Below, piece after piece: positions 45,536-56,036 of a DNA stretch of 64,000 nucleotides; within the stretch, counting starts at the first letter, position 1, and the number at the start of each line of letters is the position of its first letter. Source of the stretch: Halicephalobus mephisto (lineage: Eukaryota; Nematoda; Chromadorea; Rhabditida; Panagrolaimidae); contig SWDT01000009.1 of assembly GCA_009193035.1 (NCBI GenBank), positions 124,001-188,000 on the forward strand, written 5' to 3'. A program made the position numbers and the translations under genes. The notes beneath the pieces were generated by a model that saw nothing but the letters and a program-made list of their open reading frames with translations, searched no databases and was not told the DNA's origin.

Positions 45536-46127
45536 TCGGATGCCATGACAGCCAGAGGCAACAGGACCAGTTTTAATAAACGCCTTTTTTGACCTGAGGT
45601 AATTGTAAAAAAATCCAATTTTGAACAAGACTCAAGGAACAGCCAGAATCCAATATGGATGACTTCGGTCTCAAGAAATTTTTCGACGTTTTTCTGGCAC
45701 GAAAAAAACCATATTTATGAATTTCTTAAATATAAAAAAATTTAAAATTGAATTTCTTATATATAAAAAAAAAATTTAAAATTCAACTTTGTTAATATAG
45801 AAAATTTAAAAAAACTGAATTTTTTAAATATAAAAAAATTTAAAATTTAATTTTTTTAATATAAAAAAATTTAAAATTTAATTTTTTTAATATAAAAAAT
45901 TTTAAAATTCAACTTTTTTAATATAAAAAATTTTAAAATTTAATTTTAAGGAAACCGACCTGTTTGTCAACTTTTTTCTTCACTATGTACTTGGGTTGAA
46001 CTGATTCTCGTTTTTTTTTGGCTTTGGCCATCCTTCCGAGAGTTGCCCGATCTGCTAGAGGCAGTTGATTCAGCTCCGAGAGGTTGATCTTCCCCAGACC
46101 GAGGGAGACCCCTCGGGCAGCCAGCAT
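45454..46127 (-). CDS. Possible small gene of unknown function
   Basis: The first exon (46127-45960) encodes MLAARGVSLGLGKINLSELN and a basic Lys-rich segment ending VKKKVDKQ; its codon use is GC-richer than the surroundings and looks coding. A GTCGGT donor and a GTGCCAG acceptor could join it in phase to an exon from 45693 (KNVEKFLETEVIHIGFWLFL and on) that runs to a stop at 45454. The last 25 codons are AT-driven and doubtful, so the true end may be earlier. The N-terminus (hydrophobic, Arg-containing, no acid at first) could be a mitochondrial presequence. No family recognised. Confidence 0.35.
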
Positions 46128-46239
46128 CTTGATTAAATTAAGTTTATTATTCGCCAAATACACAAATAAACCAAGTTTCAATTACCTAAAATTTAATCAT
46201 CAAAAAAAATTTAAAAAAGGAATTTTTTTGAAATTTGTC

Positions 46240-46760
46240 TCAACACGAATTTTCGAAATTTTTATTTTAGAAGATTCTGGAAGAATTAAAAAAGTGAGAT
46301 TTTAGAAATTCCTACAAAAATCAGAAATATTTCAAGAATTTCTGAAAATTCCAGAAGACTCCAGAAATTTACATAAGACATTCCAGAAGCCTTCAGAAAT
46401 TTCCATAACTTTTTAGAAGGATTCTAAAGCCTTCTACAGAATCTTAGAAGATTTCACAAATTTATACGAGATATTCTAGAAGCCTTCAGAAATTTCCATA
46501 ACTTTTTAGAAGGATTATAAAATTTTCTACAGAATCCTAGAAGATTTCACAAATTTACGAGATATCCTAGAAGCCTTCAGAAGTTTCTATAATCTTTTAA
46601 AAAAATTCTAAAACCTTGTACAGAATCCCAGAAGATTTCACAAATTTATACGAGATATTCTAGAAGCCTTCAGAAGTTTCCATATTCTCTAAAAAGAACC
46701 CGAATTTTTCCACAAAATTCTAATATTTTTCAGAAACCTTGTATTTTCAAAAATTTCAAA
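46240..46760. repeat. GAA/TTC-rich repeat, about 95-110-bp unit
   Basis: Four tandem units carry AGATATYCTAGAAGCCTTCAG then AARTTTCCATAACTTTTTAG and AAGGATTCTAAARCCTTCTA. GAA and TTC blocks alternate as in the repeats at 13496 and 22020. It lies upstream of the small minus-strand gene. Confidence 0.65.
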
Positions 46761-47135
46761 ACATCCCATTAAATCCTAAAACGTCGAAAAAACTGCAAAA
46801 ATTTCATTAATAAAATGTTAAATAACTTTTTCGAAAATTTAATTTTCAAAAAAACTAAAGTGGTCGTGAAAAACAGAAAATTCATCTCCATAAAGTTTTA
46901 AAGCTTTTCTGGAGGCCATTTTTGGAAATTCTAAATCTCGTTTTCAAGTAATGTCCCATTTTTTTTCGCTCAAAAAAAAAACAATTTATCAGCTCGACTG
47001 AATTTTGAATATTTACGAAATTCTGAAGAACTTTAAATTCAATTTGTAACTCCTTTTTATTCTTCCAGTCATCCAGAAACTCAAAAATCACATTACTGTA
47101 AAAAACTAAAAACAAAAATAAAAAAGTTCCGGGAT
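46761..47135. other. Gene-free AT-rich stretch
   Basis: A minus-strand frame of 77 codons is Phe, Asn and Lys-rich with no recognisable motif and is judged non-coding. Nothing else is seen. Confidence 0.35.
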
Positions 47136-47450
47136 TTTAGGATTAGAAAAAAGTCACTCTTATTGCAGTTACCAGATTTGCCATTTTTTCCACTTTTGTA
47201 AATCTCACGTCCTTTGCGCGGGAAATTGAAAATTCAAAAATCACATTACTGTAAGAATTCTAAAATTAGAAAAGTCGGTTTTAGTGTAGTTACCAAATTT
47301 TCCACTTTTGTAAATCTCGCGTCCTTTTACGCGGGAAATTGAAAGTTCAAAAATCACATTACTGTAAGAATTCTAAAACTAGAAAAGTCACTCTCATTGC
47401 AGTTACCATTTTTTCCACTTTTGTAAATCTCGCGTCCTTTATGTGGATAT
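47136..47450. repeat. Tandem repeat, about 110-130-bp unit, related to the dimeric dispersed element
   Basis: Three copies carry GCAGTTACCAGATTTGCCAT, CCACTTTTGTAAATCTCGCG, TCCTTTGCGCGGGAAATTGA and CAAAAATCACATTACTGTAA. The order 'TACCA-ATTT, CTTTTGTAAA, TC-CG, CTTTGCGCGG, AATT' parallels the core of the elements at 10370, 12441 and 28140, so these are likely distant relatives. Confidence 0.6.
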
Positions 47451-48042
47451 CCAAAAATCTCAAAAATCATAAAAAATTAAACACAAATATTTCGAAATTG
47501 TCTCGTCATGAATTTCCTGATTTTTTAAAAAACTTCCGAAATTATCCTAAAAACAAAAAATACAACAAATTTCTAAAACAAATTGCCGAATTTACCATTT
47601 TTTCCATTTCTATCAAGCGTCTCTCCTTTTGCACTAAAATTCAGATATTCCAAAAAATTATATCAATTTTCCATCTTATTATACTACTTATTTTTAAAAT
47701 ACGGATCCCAAAGACAAAAAAATGGAAACTGGCCAAATTTTCCAAAAATTTAACATTTCTCGTGGCGAAAATTACAAGTAACAAAAAAATGGTTAAAATT
47801 GACAATTATGGAATTCTCGGATTTCCAAAGTTGCAGAATGGAGAGTGTGTATCCAGTCTTTGTTTTGCCAAAAAAGTCGGGCATTTCGGCGGCCGCCTTA
47901 GGCTCTAACCGACAAACTAGTGACTGGCTTTTCGACAGCCTCTCCATCCTGACTCAACGAGGACAGCTGTCCTATTGGATCATGTGTTTATCTCTTCAAA
48001 CCAATTACATAAAAGTAATATCCATATCAAATCTAATTCCAA
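47451..48042. other. Intergenic region with a possible plus-strand exon at 47838
   Basis: AT-rich except for a GC-richer patch at about 47830-47980. There, TTTCCAAAGTTGCAG (an acceptor) is followed after one base by an ATG at 47838 opening a frame MESVYPVFVLPKKSGISAAA and on. The frame stays open to 48128, overlapping the ACBP gene on the other strand, but no convincing donor or second exon was found. It may be an unfinished first exon or chance; I give it about 0.2. Confidence 0.25.
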
Positions 48043-48388
48043 TTACTGAAGTCCGTACTTGCCAACGAGTTCATCGACCTTGGCAATGTAGAGTTCTTTG
48101 GCTTTATCTTGAGCCATCCCTGAATTAATTATCCATTAGTGAAAAATGATAAAAACAATAGTCAAACCTTTTTTGCCGTCCCAGGCGCTCCACTTGGCCT
48201 TGCCCTTCATGTCCAGCATCCCGGGCTTCGCCGTGGTGTTGTCCCCGACCGTCCCTTGCTTGTACAAGGCGTACAACTCCAGCAATTCATCGTTGTTGGG
48301 GGAAGTTTTGAGTTTCTTAACCTTCGCGGCAGATTCTTCGAACTACAAAAAATTGAAATTCATATATGAAAAAGAAACTTACAGTCAT
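48043..48388 (-). CDS. acbp-1: Acyl-CoA-binding protein (ACBP)
   Basis: Small cytosolic protein that binds and transports medium- and long-chain acyl-CoA esters. Three exons: 48388-48383 (only ATG ACT), 48342-48168 and 48119-48043, giving 85 residues against the usual 86. Seen are FEESAAKVKKLKTSPNNDEL (helix 1), ELYALYKQGTVGD with the ligand-contacting Tyr and Lys, the signature GMLDMKGKAKWSAWDGKKG, and a final helix YIAKVDELVGKYG. The 6-base first coding exon and the three-part structure hide it from open-frame scans. A TTTTTCAG acceptor 27 bases before the ATG suggests trans-splicing. The symbol follows the short soluble nematode ACBP and is less certain than the family. Confidence 0.93.
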
Positions 48389-50016
48389 GGTTGATTTCTC
48401 GGAGTTTCTTAGACCTGAAAAATAAGGAATCAGCAAGGTGGAAAATAATACAACTGAAATTCCGCGTTTCCGTAAATCTAAGGAGATTAAAGAAGAGACT
48501 GGAGAAAGCAGATAATCAAGACGGAAATAAACTGGACTGTTATCAGGCCCCTCCCCCAATATCAGGCCATTTCAACGACACGAAAGTAGAGAATTTTAAG
48601 CATATTTGTTTCTATGATTAGCAGCTTAAAGGCAAATTAATCACAGAACACGTTGGGACTGTTCATAACTTATGAACCTTCAAAACTACACCTTTGGACA
48701 GTTGCTAAAACACAACCAATACTACAGATACAATTCTTCAAAAAAGCAAAGTAATAAAAATAAAAAATAAAAAGCAAAAAAATAAAAAATGAAAAGTAAA
48801 AAAGTGGGACATCGATGTTAGTCAAATAATTAATCAAATTCCAAAACAAGTTTCTTCTTTCCATCAGAACGAAAAAGGAAAATAGGGTCGTTCATATATG
48901 GAATTGGATTCTACAATAGTCACATATCAATCTGAATATAAAAATTAATAAATTTACAAGGTTCCAATTCCATATAAATCCGACAAAGCAGAGCACTTTG
49001 GCACTCGAAAAAAACAATTTGAATGGTTTCGCCGCGAATTTACCATGCAAGATTCCGTAGAAATGGCACTGATATCAATGAAGTTGTTCTTCGGAAATTT
49101 CCACACAGTTATATAACAAAAACGCGGAAATTTACATAATTAAAAGAATAATGTTCGTTCAAATAGGACTGATCGCAGGACGAAGAGCGAGGGTTCTCTC
49201 GCACTGGTCACGGCGATGACTCTGGCATGAATTTTCACGAGAAGAATGGCCACTATCCAGAAGAAAAATGATAGAAATCTGTCCGAGAAAAGTAAGATTT
49301 CATCGAAAACAAAAATCCAAAAATATCGAAAAACAAATTTTATAAAAATTGTAAAAGTTAAAATTTAGGATCAAAGAGATCTAGAAAGTAAAGTTGAAGA
49401 AGATCGAAAATGGATATCCAGGATTAAGGACATCCAAAATTGGAGGATTAAGAAAAAGTTGATCAAAGTTATCAGAAAAGAATAAAAATCTCCTTAATGA
49501 CCTAGATTATGACTTATCCTCGTTCTTGAGTTGCTAGGTGATCCGTCAATGTCCCAAATCCGAAATTCCGAGATTTCAAGTGGACTACGAAGAAGTTTTA
49601 ATTTTTCGGATAGAAATTGACACTCAATTTTCTGCTTAATTTCATATATTAACTCAAATAAGCATTTCTATTTCGTCATAGAATTGATCAAAAATTAAAA
49701 ATTTGCATTTTATATAAAAATTAATTCAAAAATAAAAATTATCCTGAAATTTCCATTTATTCCAAGAAAATAACATGAAAAATGCCAGATAAATCGTTTA
49801 CAAAGAGGAATCCAAGTGGTCCCGCCGCGACTTTTCTCCTTCTTCGTCAAAAATCGGAGTCGAAGTCTAGTCCTGATTTTCCTAATTTCGACGTCGTTTT
49901 TTATATAAATTTGCTTTTTTTTGTATTAATTTTTGTATGAACTTTTCCTTCCTGGTGTTATCTTGTTAATTTTCATTTATACTTATATCAATCATTAATG
50001 AATAGATTTTTTTCAG
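48389..50016. other. Divergent intergenic region, ACBP and RSL1D1-like gene
   Basis: No gene is recognised. It contains an isolated CATATATG word (48892), moderately GC-rich DNA at 49150-49260 (GAGCGAGGGTTCTCTCGCAC, an inverted pair) and AT-rich DNA. The final TTTTTTTCAG ends directly at the ATG of the downstream gene, a typical trans-splice acceptor. Confidence 0.45.
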
Positions 50017-52200
50017 ATGGGTAGAAAAAATAACAAGACAGGTCCTGGGCCTCAAGCGAAGAGTCCTCAGAAGCCAAAAGAAACTACGGTGAAGAATCCT
50101 CAGATTTCAAAGGAAACAAAGCCTAAGAACTCTCCGAAGCCAAAAGAAACTCCACTGAAGAGTCCCCAGACCCCTAAAGAAACCAACTCGAAGAATTCAC
50201 AGAATGCTAAAGGAAGCCAGGCGAAAAGTCCTCAGACTCCCAAAGAAACCAAGCCGAAGAGTCCTCAGGTTTCAAAGGAAACTCCATTGAAGAGTCCTAA
50301 AACCCCGAAAGAAACCAAACCGAAGAGTCCCCAGACTCCTAAAGAAATCAAACCGAAGAGTCCCCAGACTCCCAAAGAAACCAAACCGAAGAGTCCCCAG
50401 ACTCCCAAAGAAACCAAACCGAAGAGTCCCCAGACTCCTAAAGAAACCAAGCCGAAGAGTCCCCAGACTCCCAAAGAAACCAAACCGAAGAGTCCCCAGA
50501 CTCCTAAAGAAATCAAGCCGGAGAATCTCCCGAAATCGAAAGAAACCCAGCTGAAGAGTCCATATAACTCTAAAGAAACCAAGCCAAAGAGTCCCCAAAA
50601 TTCTAAAGAAAACAAGAAACCAACACCGAAGATTGCTGTTAATTCTACTGCTGGGAAGAAAGCAGGAAAGGGGCCCACTGTTTTAAAGAAGATTATTGAC
50701 GAACAAAACCTTTCCTCTGACGAACTCGACAGTGACTTGGATCTCTACGAAGATAGTGATGATGGACTCATTTACGCCGAAGACGATGACGAATTACTGG
50801 AAGCAGAAGACGACGAGTTGATGGAAGCAGAAGACGAACTCAGTGGTGAAGAAAGTGAATTCGAATTTGAAGATTCTGAAGACGGAAGCATCGTTGACTC
50901 TGATGAAGAAGTTCCGGAACTCATTCCAGCCACTGATGAAGAAGATGAAGGAGTGAAAATCACGAAAACTGTGAGAAGTCTTGATGAAAATTCCAGCAAG
51001 AGAAAGTTCGAGTTCATCACTCAAGGCCGTGTAGCCATCAAAGCCTTGATGGAGAGTGATCTGAAAAAGTCGAAGAACAAACTATTCCAAGATAACGACC
51101 TCTACCTTCACGTCCGCTATAAACTCCCGGCTTATCCCTCCCATGTTTCCGGACAAGGTGGACGTCGTTTGATGTAAGTTTTTATTTCAAATTTACCAAA
51201 TTTAAATATTTTCTTCAGTGAGCTTCCTTTCCCAGACAGGAATCCGCAAAATTCCAGTTTGTGTTTGATTCTCCCGGATATTTACTTGTCGAAGAAGGAT
51301 AAGAAGGACCCCGATGTCGATAAACAAGCCAGAGATTGGGCTGATATCTTGAGGGAAAAGTTTGGAATAACTTCACGTGATGTTTCGAAGATCTACACCC
51401 TCAACCAGCTTCGTCGGGAGATCACAACCCAAGATCAGAAACGTAAATTGGCTTTAACTTACGATATCTTCGTAGTTGATCGTTCTGTCATCGGACCGAC
51501 TATATATCATCTGGAGAAATTTATCAAGAAGAGCGGAAGGGTTCCTTTGCCTATTTGTATCACGAAGAAAGACGTCCCGGAGCAGATCCGTCGAGCTTAT
51601 AAACTTGTCCAGTACGATCTTCGTCCTGCTATTGAAGACGTCAATATTAGAATTGGAAGTAGAACTCAATCTGCTTCACAATTGAGCGCAAATTTTACTA
51701 CGATTGCTGATGCTGTATTCAAGCATATTCCTGGAGGTGAACGTAACATCAAGACGGCTGATATTGGAGATCATGATTCAACTTCTTTACCAATTTATGT
51801 GGATTTTGGTGCAAAATGTGATGTTGGACTTTCGAAACCCAAATTTGAGAAACCTGAACCTTTGATTGAAGAAGTCGATACATTGCCTGATGGATTGAGA
51901 GTCAAATTTGATGGAAATGATTTCACAATCATCGACGAAGAAGGAAAAGAAGTGTTATATCCTTTTGATGAGTCAGAAAAAGATGCTCTCGATGATCTAA
52001 AGTTGCCTACTCGAGAGCAAATGGAAGCTGCTGACCAAAGAAAGAAGAAAGCCGAAGAGAAAAGAAAGAAGAAGGAACAAGAAAACAGAGAAAAAGCCAT
52101 TTTGAAACGTCTCAAGTACCTAAAACGAAAAAGAGAAAGAAAAATCACCGAATCCGAAGCAAAAATCAAACAACCAAAAATAGAAAAAAAGAAGAAATAA
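50017..52200 (+). CDS. Ribosomal L1 domain nucleolar protein (RSL1D1/UTP30-like) with KSPQTPKE repeats
   Basis: Exons 50017-51173 and 51219-52200 join in phase 2 to give 712 residues. The N-terminal 215 residues are a basic repeat with a 12-residue period, KETKPKSPQTPK; at least six consecutive units are nearly identical. An acidic segment (about 235-310, DDELLEAEDDELMEAEDELS) follows. The ribosomal L1 fold then runs from about residue 335 to 570 (ALMESDLKKSK; LCLILPDIYLSKKD; YDIFVVDRSVIGPTIYHLEK; VPLPICITKKD; RIGSRTQSASQLSAN). The C-terminus is a Lys, Glu and Arg-rich coiled region. The basic-acidic-L1-basic layout fits a nucleolar ribosome-biogenesis factor; precise orthology is not settled. 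AATAAA is at 52277. Confidence 0.85.
50220..50520 (+). repeat. 36-bp coding minisatellite
   Basis: Units of AAACCGAAGAGTCCCCAGAC TCCYAAAGAAACC repeat with few differences, encoding the KPKSPQTPKET period. Neighbouring units at both ends are more diverged, which points to recent unit expansion in the centre. Copy number is likely to vary between individuals. Confidence 0.9.
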
Positions 52201-52428
52201 ATTCTGGATAAACAAATCCAGATTACTGTTGCGTTAATACCCTTATTGTTGTTGTTGAATTATTAAATTTCATTTAAATAAAAATGAAATAATTAAATCT
52301 ACTAAAAATATTCCTCATCAGAGGATAAATTTATTTTTCTTTTTTGATTTCTATCAACTATGTTTTTTCTTCAATAACAGATTTCAAAAAATTCTATAAT
52401 GAAAATCCCTAACTTACTGTAGCAATAA

Positions 52429-55400
52429 TCAGGATTTCATTTCAGTTCTGATGTCATAAAAATTCTAAAAAAAATTTTTTTATTTTTTTTTTAAATTTTA
52501 AAATTTACCTTAGTTTCATAAAAAACTGAATTATTGGATTCTTGAGCATCTTTTTCAATAACTTTTTCATAAAATAATTTATCCAAATTCACTAAACGAA
52601 TAAATGAATTGATATATTTTTCTGAATTTGCTAGATCCATATTCACTCTCATTAAAACAGAAATTATTTTTGAAGCAATCATGAATGAATTTAATCCATT
52701 AATATGGGATTTTTCAAGAATTCTTTTAAAATGAAGACATAAATATGCTAAAGTATTTCTATGAGGTTTTGGTAAATCCATAATAACAGATTCAAGTTCT
52801 GAATTTTTTGCATTTTCACAAGCAGTTAGAAATTCATCTGATGACGTCTTCAAAATCACAGGTTCACGTAATTCAGATAGAAATTTCAATAAAGCTTGAG
52901 AAATAAGTTTAGCAGAATACCCTTCAAATTTCGTCAAGTTTTTAGAATATATCAAATTCAAACATAATACTCGAACAGCTTCAGGATTCCTAAAATCAAG
53001 GAATTTTAAAAATAAAAATAATTTTTAAATTCTTAAAAAGCAAAATTTTTACAATTTAAATTTAAAAACCTTAAAAATCTCAGAAAACTTCAAAAACTAA
53101 AAACCTAAATTAAGAAAATTATAAATTTTAAAAACCCAAATCAAGGAAAGTTTAAATTTTAAAAATCTAAATTAAGAAAATTTCAAAAATTAAAAACCTA
53201 CATCAAGAAAATTATAAATCTTAAAAACCCAAATTTTAAAAAATTAAATTTTAAAAATCTAAATTACGAAAACTTCAAAAATTAAAAACCTAAATTAAGA
53301 AAACTAAAAACTAATTTTAAAACTTACGCTTCATGAACATATAAATCTGTAGATTCTAACATTCCATCTAGAACAGTAACACATCGAATAATTGGATGAG
53401 GAATACGAGGTCGAGCATCGGAACAGTAATCCAGAAGTTTCAAACGACCATTGGAAGGTTTTTGAACTTCTTTGAATGGGATACAAGCCATTGTTACTTT
53501 TCTTCGGCATTTTGGATGACAAATCAATTTGCAAACTAAAATTAAATTCAAAATTTAAAATTTCAATTCAAAATTTAACGATTTTAAAAAATTGTTTTAA
53601 GTTTATAATTTTAAATTTCTTTTGAAAATATTTTAGAAATTCAAAGATTCTAAAAATCCAAAATATTTCATAAAATTTTCAAAAATGTCAGAAAATTCAA
53701 CTGATTTAAAGTATTTTTTAAAATTTAATAAATCTTATAGTAGTCTAAAATTTCGGTTTTAAATGATTAAAAAATAATCACCAGTCTCACATCGTAAAAT
53801 TCATATATAAACTTTCTACAAAATTGTCTAAACTTCAATTTTTCGGATTTTTAAAACCTAAATTAATTTGAGATTTTGATTTTTCACAATAGTTACTACA
53901 AAATCGGTCATAAAATTCATATATAAACTTTCTACAAAATTGTCTAAACTCCAATTTTTCGGATTTTCAAAATCCTAAATTAATTTGAAATTTTAATTTT
54001 CTATGATAGTCATTTTATAATCAGTAATTTGTCATAAAATTCATATATAAACTTTCTACAAAATTGTCTAAACTCCAATTTTTCGGATTTTTAAAATCCT
54101 AAATTAATTTGAAATTTCTAATTTCTCATGTTAGTTATTTCATAATCTAACGTTATTTCCTAATTAACATTTTAGAAGATAGTTTTGTACATCACAGGAC
54201 TTGGACTTAGATTTCTAAGTTTAATTTCCACATATAAAACACTAAAAAACCAAAAATTCTCCATTTAAAAAAATTTTGTTAAATAAAATCCATAAAAAAT
54301 TACCTTTACATCTTGAAGCTTCATTCCCAAACCGAAAACTTTCTTTACAAGTCATACAGGACAACTTTGTGAAAATTCTACGAATTCCAAATTGATGAGG
54401 ACGTTTTTCAACAACATCCTGATAACGTCTCACAATGTGCGGTCGTGGATGGAGATGGACGGCAGAAGTACATCTAGCAATGTCCAAATTCGCTGCCGGA
54501 GGAAGGGAGACGGATTTCCGATGGGATAAAGCCAAACCAGGCAGAGAAACCGATCTTCGAAGTTTCGATTCTTCAGAAAATCTTTGTTTTTGTCCATCGA
54601 TTGACAATTCGGATGGATTTGTGACTTCTACAATGTCTTCAGAAATCTCTCCAGCTGGTTTCTGATCAGATTCAGATTTAGTGTAAGTACTATTCTGTTC
54701 TGGAACGTCAATATTCATTTCTTCCTGATTTTCGTCATCACTGTCGATTGTGGACAAAGTCATAGAAACATCTGCTTCGTTCTTTCTTCTCCGATTCTGA
54801 ACCACATCTTTCACCATCACAGACAGCTGCATCTGACAAAGCTTCAGTCGTTCCTGAAGGACAGCGTTCGCTTCCTTCAGTTCCTCCACCTCTGCCAGAG
54901 CTGCCTTCCATTTCAGCCTAGTTTCGTCCAGCAAATTGACAAGAGCAAGACATTCTGAAAACTCCTAAATTGTATAAAAATAAAAATAAAAACCACAGAA
55001 ATTAGAATTATTACGAAATATTTAGGACGAATTTCTAGATTTTTTAGAAACTTTTGAAGTTTCAGATATCATATAGGTATTTACTTTTAAGCCTAAATTA
55101 AAAGTAAAAATTATTGAGAAATAATTTCAAAAAGAAATCCTAAATCTGGAAATTCCGAACTTTATTGATAAAATTTGTTTTTTTACAAAAGAATTTTTAA
55201 GTTCAAAGTCTGGATGAAAATATTCGAAATTTCAGAACATTCGGAAATTTAATGTAAATTTTCGAAATCATTCCAAAGTTCCTACGATATTCCAAAAATT
55301 CCCAAAAATAATCGTAAAATTCTCAAAAATATTTTAGAAGGCTTCAAAAACAAAGATATTCTATTTTTTAGAACACTTAACTAGATCCTAAAAAACACCA

Positions 55401-55794
55401 GAAACCTCTAACATCATAGAGGTCAGAAATTAGAATATTCAAAATTAAAAATTAATATATTTAAAAGTAAAAAAAGTATTTTTCAAGTTTAAAATATTAA
55501 AAATTGATATATTAAAAATCCAAAAATTGATATATTAAAAAAGTTCAAAAATTGATATATTAAAAAGTTCAAAAATTGATATATTAAAAAAGTTCAAAAA
55601 TTGGTATATTAAAAAATCCAAAAATTAATATATTAAAAAGTTCAAAAATTGATATATTAAAAAATTCAAAAATTGATATATTAAAAAAAATCCAAAACTT
55701 TACCATTCTCTAACGGTGGAAAAAGGCTTAACTGGCACAAATAACGACTGAAGGTTGCGAGAATTTCAGATTCCTTGCTACATATCGGGGCCAT
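52429..55794 (-). CDS. cyk-4: Centralspindlin RhoGAP, CYK-4/RACGAP1 homologue, lacking the arginine finger
   Basis: Partner of kinesin-6 in centralspindlin at the spindle midzone. Exons 55794-55699, 54964-54304, 53535-53328, 52989-52509 and 52464-52429 give 493 residues. An N-terminal coiled coil (about 43-90, TRLKWKAALAEVEELKEANA) precedes a Ser-rich linker. A complete C1 zinc domain (about 222-270) follows: H, SCMTC, RCKVC, ICHPKC, MAC. The RhoGAP domain (about 280-445) keeps LISQALLKFLSELREPVI and LPKPHRNTLAYLCLHF. Where GAPs have GLYRVSG this protein reads DLYVHEA, so the catalytic arginine is absent (Val319). The first donor (AAA|GTTTTG) is weak; a better GTAAAG three codons upstream breaks the frame. 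The protein is shorter than human RACGAP1 (632). Confidence 0.88.
53740..54240 (-). repeat. CATATATG-family copies in the CYK-4 intron
   Basis: On the minus strand a copy begins at about 54236 (TTATATGTGGAAATTAAAC). The part with AATTTAGGATTTTAAAAATC, GGAGTTTAGACAATTTTGTA and GAAAGTTTATATATGAATTT is repeated three times (near 54110, 53990, 53860). Confidence 0.65.
54965..55698. repeat. First intron of CYK-4: GAA/TTC-rich DNA and a 27-30-bp tandem repeat
   Basis: The first 400 bases hold TTCTAGA, GAAATTC and CAGAA words. From about 55490 to 55690 about eight units of AAAATTGATATATTAAAAAA with TTC between them form a regular array. Confidence 0.7.
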
Positions 55795-56036
55795 CCTTGG
55801 AGACTAGCTTGTGTGGAAGTAATAATCAAAGGAAAAAAAATACGTTGAACGATTAAGCATTGCCAGTTTTCAACGACTCGCTCTCCCGCAATTCTCCCAT
55901 TCGCCCTTTATTTTCGTTTCGAGACCGATTTGACGGAACAGAACCTAATGTTTCTTTATTTTTTAAAATTTTATTTTTCGTTAATTTTTTTTTCGAATTT
56001 GTTTTTTTTAAATTTTTTTAAATTTCCGTGAAAACA
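55795..56036. promoter_or_regulatory. Divergent promoter region, CYK-4 and PDCD5
   Basis: The two ATGs are 242 bases apart on opposite strands. The centre is GC-richer (AACGACTCGCTCTCCCGCAA) and the PDCD5 side is T-rich. No defined elements could be assigned. Confidence 0.45.

Noticed and set aside
50265..50678. Long minus-strand frames rich in Gly, Leu and Phe
   Set aside because: They mirror the 36-bp coding minisatellite of the L1-domain gene; the plus strand carries the real domain and introns.
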